DNA of 34,342 nucleotides from JAGBWK01 sp964544595 (GTDB lineage: Bacteria > Bacteroidota > Bacteroidia > Bacteroidales > Muribaculaceae). Within the stretch, counting starts at the first letter, position 1; every line of letters begins with the position of its first letter. A model generated the notes under the pieces. The model was not told the DNA's origin and made no database searches. It worked only from the letters and a program-made list of their open reading frames with translations. Location: positions 1 to 34,342 of the forward strand of contig CAZJBM010000028.1 of assembly GCA_964544595.1 (NCBI GenBank), given 5' to 3'. This document shows, piece by piece, positions 32,122-34,342 of this stretch. The position numbers and the translations under genes were made by a program.

Positions 32122-32459
32122 AGATATGGAGCGTGCGTCTTTAGGCGCACGAAAGAGAAACGACGCAGTTTGTCTCCTCAAACGATTGTGATATCTAACC
32201 AGGCGCTGTGTCTCCGAACAGTAGGGCTTCTCCATGGAGCATCATCCTGATTGCCAAGCAGATATGGAGCGTGCGTCTTTAGGCGCACGAAAGAGGAGCG
32301 ATGCGCTGTGTCTCCGAACAGTAGGGATGCTTCATGGAGCATCCTCCTGATTATCAGGCGTATATAACGCAATTTGTCTCCAATCAGTATGTCTGCTACA
32401 TGGAGCAGCCTCCCGACCTACAACATATTAACTACATAGTAAAGGCCGCTCCGCGGAGC
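32122..32459 (+). repeat. Dispersed palindromic repeat cluster, right locus
   Basis: The gap 32092-32527 holds no convincing gene. It carries perfect direct repeats of 36 bp (32122-32157 and 32260-32295) and 24 bp (32203-32226 and 32303-32326). Further diverged copies lie around 32370-32412. Each unit has a hairpin (32133-32150 and 32271-32288, loop TTTA) and a palindromic core centred on CCATGG (around 32231-32238), TTCATGGA (around 32331-32338) or GCTCCGCGGAGC (32448-32459). The orientation is opposite to the copies at 45-290. Confidence 0.85.
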
Positions 32460-32471
32460 AGCCCTACCGTC

Positions 32472-32503
32472 GGAGGGTGATACACAACACCCTCCTTTTT
32501 TTT
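32472..32503 (+). terminator. Strong intrinsic terminator downstream of the repeat cluster
   Basis: An 8-bp stem GGAGGGTG/CACCCTCC (32472-32479 and 32488-32495) is followed by eight T residues (32496-32503). It faces the plus strand, 380 bp after the stop of the DUF4954 gene, so any transcript leaving that gene would include the whole repeat cluster before ending. Confidence 0.9.
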
Positions 32504-32527
32504 ATCCGTATAGGCCAAGCAAGCCTA

Positions 32528-33697
32528 CTACAGCATCATCTTGTATATTTCGTATGTGTCGACCTGAGTGAGGCGGAAATATCCGCCAAGCTCTATGCCC
32601 TTATCCTCATGGAGCTTCTTCACGAGCAGCTCGATGTCGGGGTTAGCCACGCCGAGCTCGCCGAAGCTGATAGGTAGCCCAATCGCCGAGTAGAATGCCT
32701 TAAGGGCCGATATGCCCTCCATGGCGGCGGCGCGGTCGTCGCGGTCGAGCACCCCGAACACGCGGCGGGCAAACTGCGCTATCTTCTCCGGCTTATGGTC
32801 GGCCATATAAGTCATCCAGGCGGGGAACACCACCGCCAGGCCCGCGCCGTGGGTCACGCCGTAGACCGCCGAAATCTCATGCTCCATCGCGTGGCTTACC
32901 CAGTCCTCCACGCGGCCGCATCCGCAGATGCCGTTATGGGCGAGCGTCCCGGCCCACATGATATTGGCGTGCGACTGATAGTCGCTCATGTCGTTTATCG
33001 CCTTGGGGGCCTCCTCGATGATAGCCTTGAGTATCCCTTCCGACACGCGGTCGGTCACCTCCACGTCGGTCGTCGGCGTGAAGTATCGCTCCATGATGTG
33101 GGCCATCATGTCGGCGATACCGCTCGCGAGCTGAAATTTCGGGAGCGTGTAGGTAAGCTCCGGGTTGAGTATAGCGAATTTGGGCCTGAGGGCGAAGTCG
33201 GTGCGGAGCGAGATCTTGTGCATCCCGTCGAGCTTGGTGATCACCGAGTTGCCCGAGCCTTCGCTCCCCGCTGCCGGAATCGTCAGCACCACCCCGATAG
33301 GCAGCGCCGTTTCCATCACCGCTTTCCCGCTGTAGAAGTCCCAGAAGTCGCCGTCGTAGGGCACACCCCCGGCTATCGCCTTCGCCGTGTCGATCGCCGA
33401 GCCGCCCCCTACGGCCAGCATGCCGTCGACCTTCTCTTTGCGGCACGCTTCGATCCCTTCATACACGCGGTCGTCGGTCGGGTTGGGGTTCACGCCCGTG
33501 AGCTCCACGTAGTCGATCCCCGCCTCTTTGAGCGAGTCGAGCACGCGGTCGAGCAGCCCGCTTCGGCGAGCCGACCCTTTGCCCGAAACCACCATAACCT
33601 TTTTGCATCCCATAGCGGCGACCTGCGCGCCTGTCTGACTCTCGACGCCGCGACCGAAGATATATCTCGTGGGCGAACAGTAACTGAAGTTTTCCAT
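32528..33697 (-). CDS. Iron-containing alcohol dehydrogenase (butanol-dehydrogenase-like)
   Basis: The start at 33697 gives 389 residues beginning MENFSYCSPTRYIFGRGV, the usual start of BDH/YqhD-type enzymes. The 15 upstream codons are not family-like. The dinucleotide-binding motif is GGGSAIDTAKA (97-107). Metal ligands in the family pattern are D196 and H200 (GIADMMAH), H269 (DWVSHAMEHE) and H283 (GVTHGAGLAVVFP). It reduces or oxidises short-chain alcohols or aldehydes with NAD(P) and Fe or Zn. The physiological substrate cannot be read. It is a single-gene unit with no T-tailed hairpin of its own after the stop. Transcription past the stop would run antisense through the repeat cluster. 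Confidence 0.93.
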   Translation of the reverse strand: MENFSYCSPTRYIFGRGVESQTGAQVAAMGCKKVMVVSGKGSARRSGLLDRVLDSLKEAGIDYVELTGVNPNPTDDRVYEGIEACRKEKVDGMLAVGGGSAIDTAKAIAGGVPYDGDFWDFYSGKAVMETALPIGVVLTIPAAGSEGSGNSVITKLDGMHKISLRTDFALRPKFAILNPELTYTLPKFQLASGIADMMAHIMERYFTPTTDVEVTDRVSEGILKAIIEEAPKAINDMSDYQSHANIMWAGTLAHNGICGCGRVEDWVSHAMEHEISAVYGVTHGAGLAVVFPAWMTYMADHKPEKIAQFARRVFGVLDRDDRAAAMEGISALKAFYSAIGLPISFGELGVANPDIELLVKKLHEDKGIELGGYFRLTQVDTYEIYKMML

Positions 33698-33869
33698 GTT
33701 AAAAAAAGTAAAAAGTGTCTTTATGTCGCGCTGACCGACCATTGTCGTTCACGCGAATGTATGCCTATTCTTTAATGAAACAACGTAAATCCAACAAATG
33801 TTTGATATTCTTCGCGCGAAAAATCTGCCTCCTCGACCCTTCCGTGCTTCTTTCGCGCCTTCGTAGTGG

Positions 33870-34337
33870 TCACGATTGAGGGTTTGATAGCTCAAATTTT
33901 ATGCGCCATTCGGTGCTCTCAACGAGCAATTCCTCTATTTTCTTGTCCTTTTCGCGAAGAAACTCAGCTGTTTTCACATCTTTTTCCCTCACGTAGGCCA
34001 GGAGATCGCGCATATTTTGGTACGACCCCGATTTATACTTGCAGGTCGCGTCGTCGGTTTCGGTTATCATCATCGACCCCTCGCCGGTTAATAACCATTT
34101 TGGATTTAACCACTCAAATGTTTGAACGAGGTTTGTGATAAATTCAAAGCTCGGTTTGTTGCGTTTCAAAATACAAACCGACCTAACTGTCTGGTCTCCA
34201 ATCTTTATCTTGCGCGCAAAAGCGGCTACACTAAGCCCTTCGCGCTCAATGATTACACAAATCCGGTCGTTGATAGTCCCAATATTGTCTGTAGAATCCA
34301 AATCGAAGTGCAAAATCTTCGCACTGACTAGCCCCAT
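33870..34337 (-). CDS. XRE/Cro-type helix-turn-helix regulator with coiled-coil tail
   Basis: 155 residues from the ATG at 34337, five bases from the window edge, so its promoter is not visible. Residues about 20-88 match a Cro/CI-type HTH: NDRICVIIEREGLSVAAFAR, then KIGDQTVRSVCILKRNKPS, FITNLVQTFEWLNPKWLLTG and EGSM. The ending WLLTGEGSM is typical of Bacteroidota XRE regulators. A C-terminal heptad-like tail follows (YVREKDVKTAEFLREKDKKI), containing a duplicated REKD motif and probably used for dimerisation. The target is unknown. It shares strand with the alcohol dehydrogenase 172 bp downstream. Confidence 0.85.
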   Translation of the reverse strand: MGLVSAKILHFDLDSTDNIGTINDRICVIIEREGLSVAAFARKIKIGDQTVRSVCILKRNKPSFEFITNLVQTFEWLNPKWLLTGEGSMMITETDDATCKYKSGSYQNMRDLLAYVREKDVKTAEFLREKDKKIEELLVESTEWRIKFELSNPQS

Positions 34338-34342
34338 ATTTT

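Noticed and set aside
32795..33775. 326-residue plus-strand open frame
   Set aside because: Antisense shadow of the iron-type alcohol dehydrogenase, rich in His, Arg and Val with no recognisable motif.
33811..33820. Palindrome TTCGCGCGAA as terminator of the XRE gene
   Set aside because: On the minus strand the T-run precedes the stem instead of following it, and the stem is only 5 bp with no loop.

Overview
The window looks like chromosomal DNA from a Bacteroidales bacterium, most likely a Muribaculaceae-type gut commensal. Three things point there: Bacteroidota -7 promoter elements of the form TAnnTTTG, A-rich leaders without clear Shine-Dalgarno sequences, and Bacteroidota-restricted families (an Mfa/FimA type V pilus cluster with DUF3575/DUF3868, DUF3943, DUF4954, the alternative GlmU family). 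Hand-counted coding lines are mostly 50-60% GC. Placement below order level is inference.

Layout. 1-361 is non-coding and carries inverted copies of a dispersed palindromic repeat. 362-5953 (minus) encodes three exported proteins: a large multidomain surface protein, an M14 zinc carboxypeptidase and an endonuclease/exonuclease/phosphatase protein. 6177-6428 (plus) is a small conserved-looking protein. 6469-11791 (minus) holds a SEL1 plus BspA-type LRR exported protein, gltX and waaA (Kdo transferase, TTG start). 11933-16912 (plus) is a housekeeping run: ychF, glyS, lemA, an FKBP-type lipoprotein and class II fba, closed by a terminator. 16993-17967 (minus) is a DUF3943 protein.

The centrepiece is 18115-28179 (minus), a complete-looking type V (Mfa-type) fimbrial operon. 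In transcription order it reads DUF3575, DUF3868/OmpA-like, Mfa1-type shaft subunit, Mfa2-type anchor, a minor fimbrillin with an acidic tail, and a 1069-residue DUF4906-type tip protein. It has a strong Bacteroidota promoter at 28370-28400, a 5' UTR of about 180 nt with mutually exclusive stems, paired hairpins after mfa1 and a strong terminator at 18050-18087. Most of the tip gene is clearly more AT-rich than its own 5' end and its neighbours.

28454-32091 is envelope/sugar-nucleotide metabolism. A GlmU-like protein is transcribed divergently from rfbC and a DUF4954 left-handed beta-helix protein, from a nearly symmetric divergent promoter. 32092-32527 carries direct-orientation copies of the same repeat family seen at 1-290, with compensatory changes in a hairpin stem, and ends in a strong plus-strand terminator. 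An iron-type alcohol dehydrogenase and an XRE-type regulator (minus) close the window.

The most novel items are the repeat family with a covarying hairpin, the compositional break in the tip adhesin, and the RNA structures that may set subunit stoichiometry. No tRNA, rRNA, CRISPR array, transposase or phage gene was recognised.
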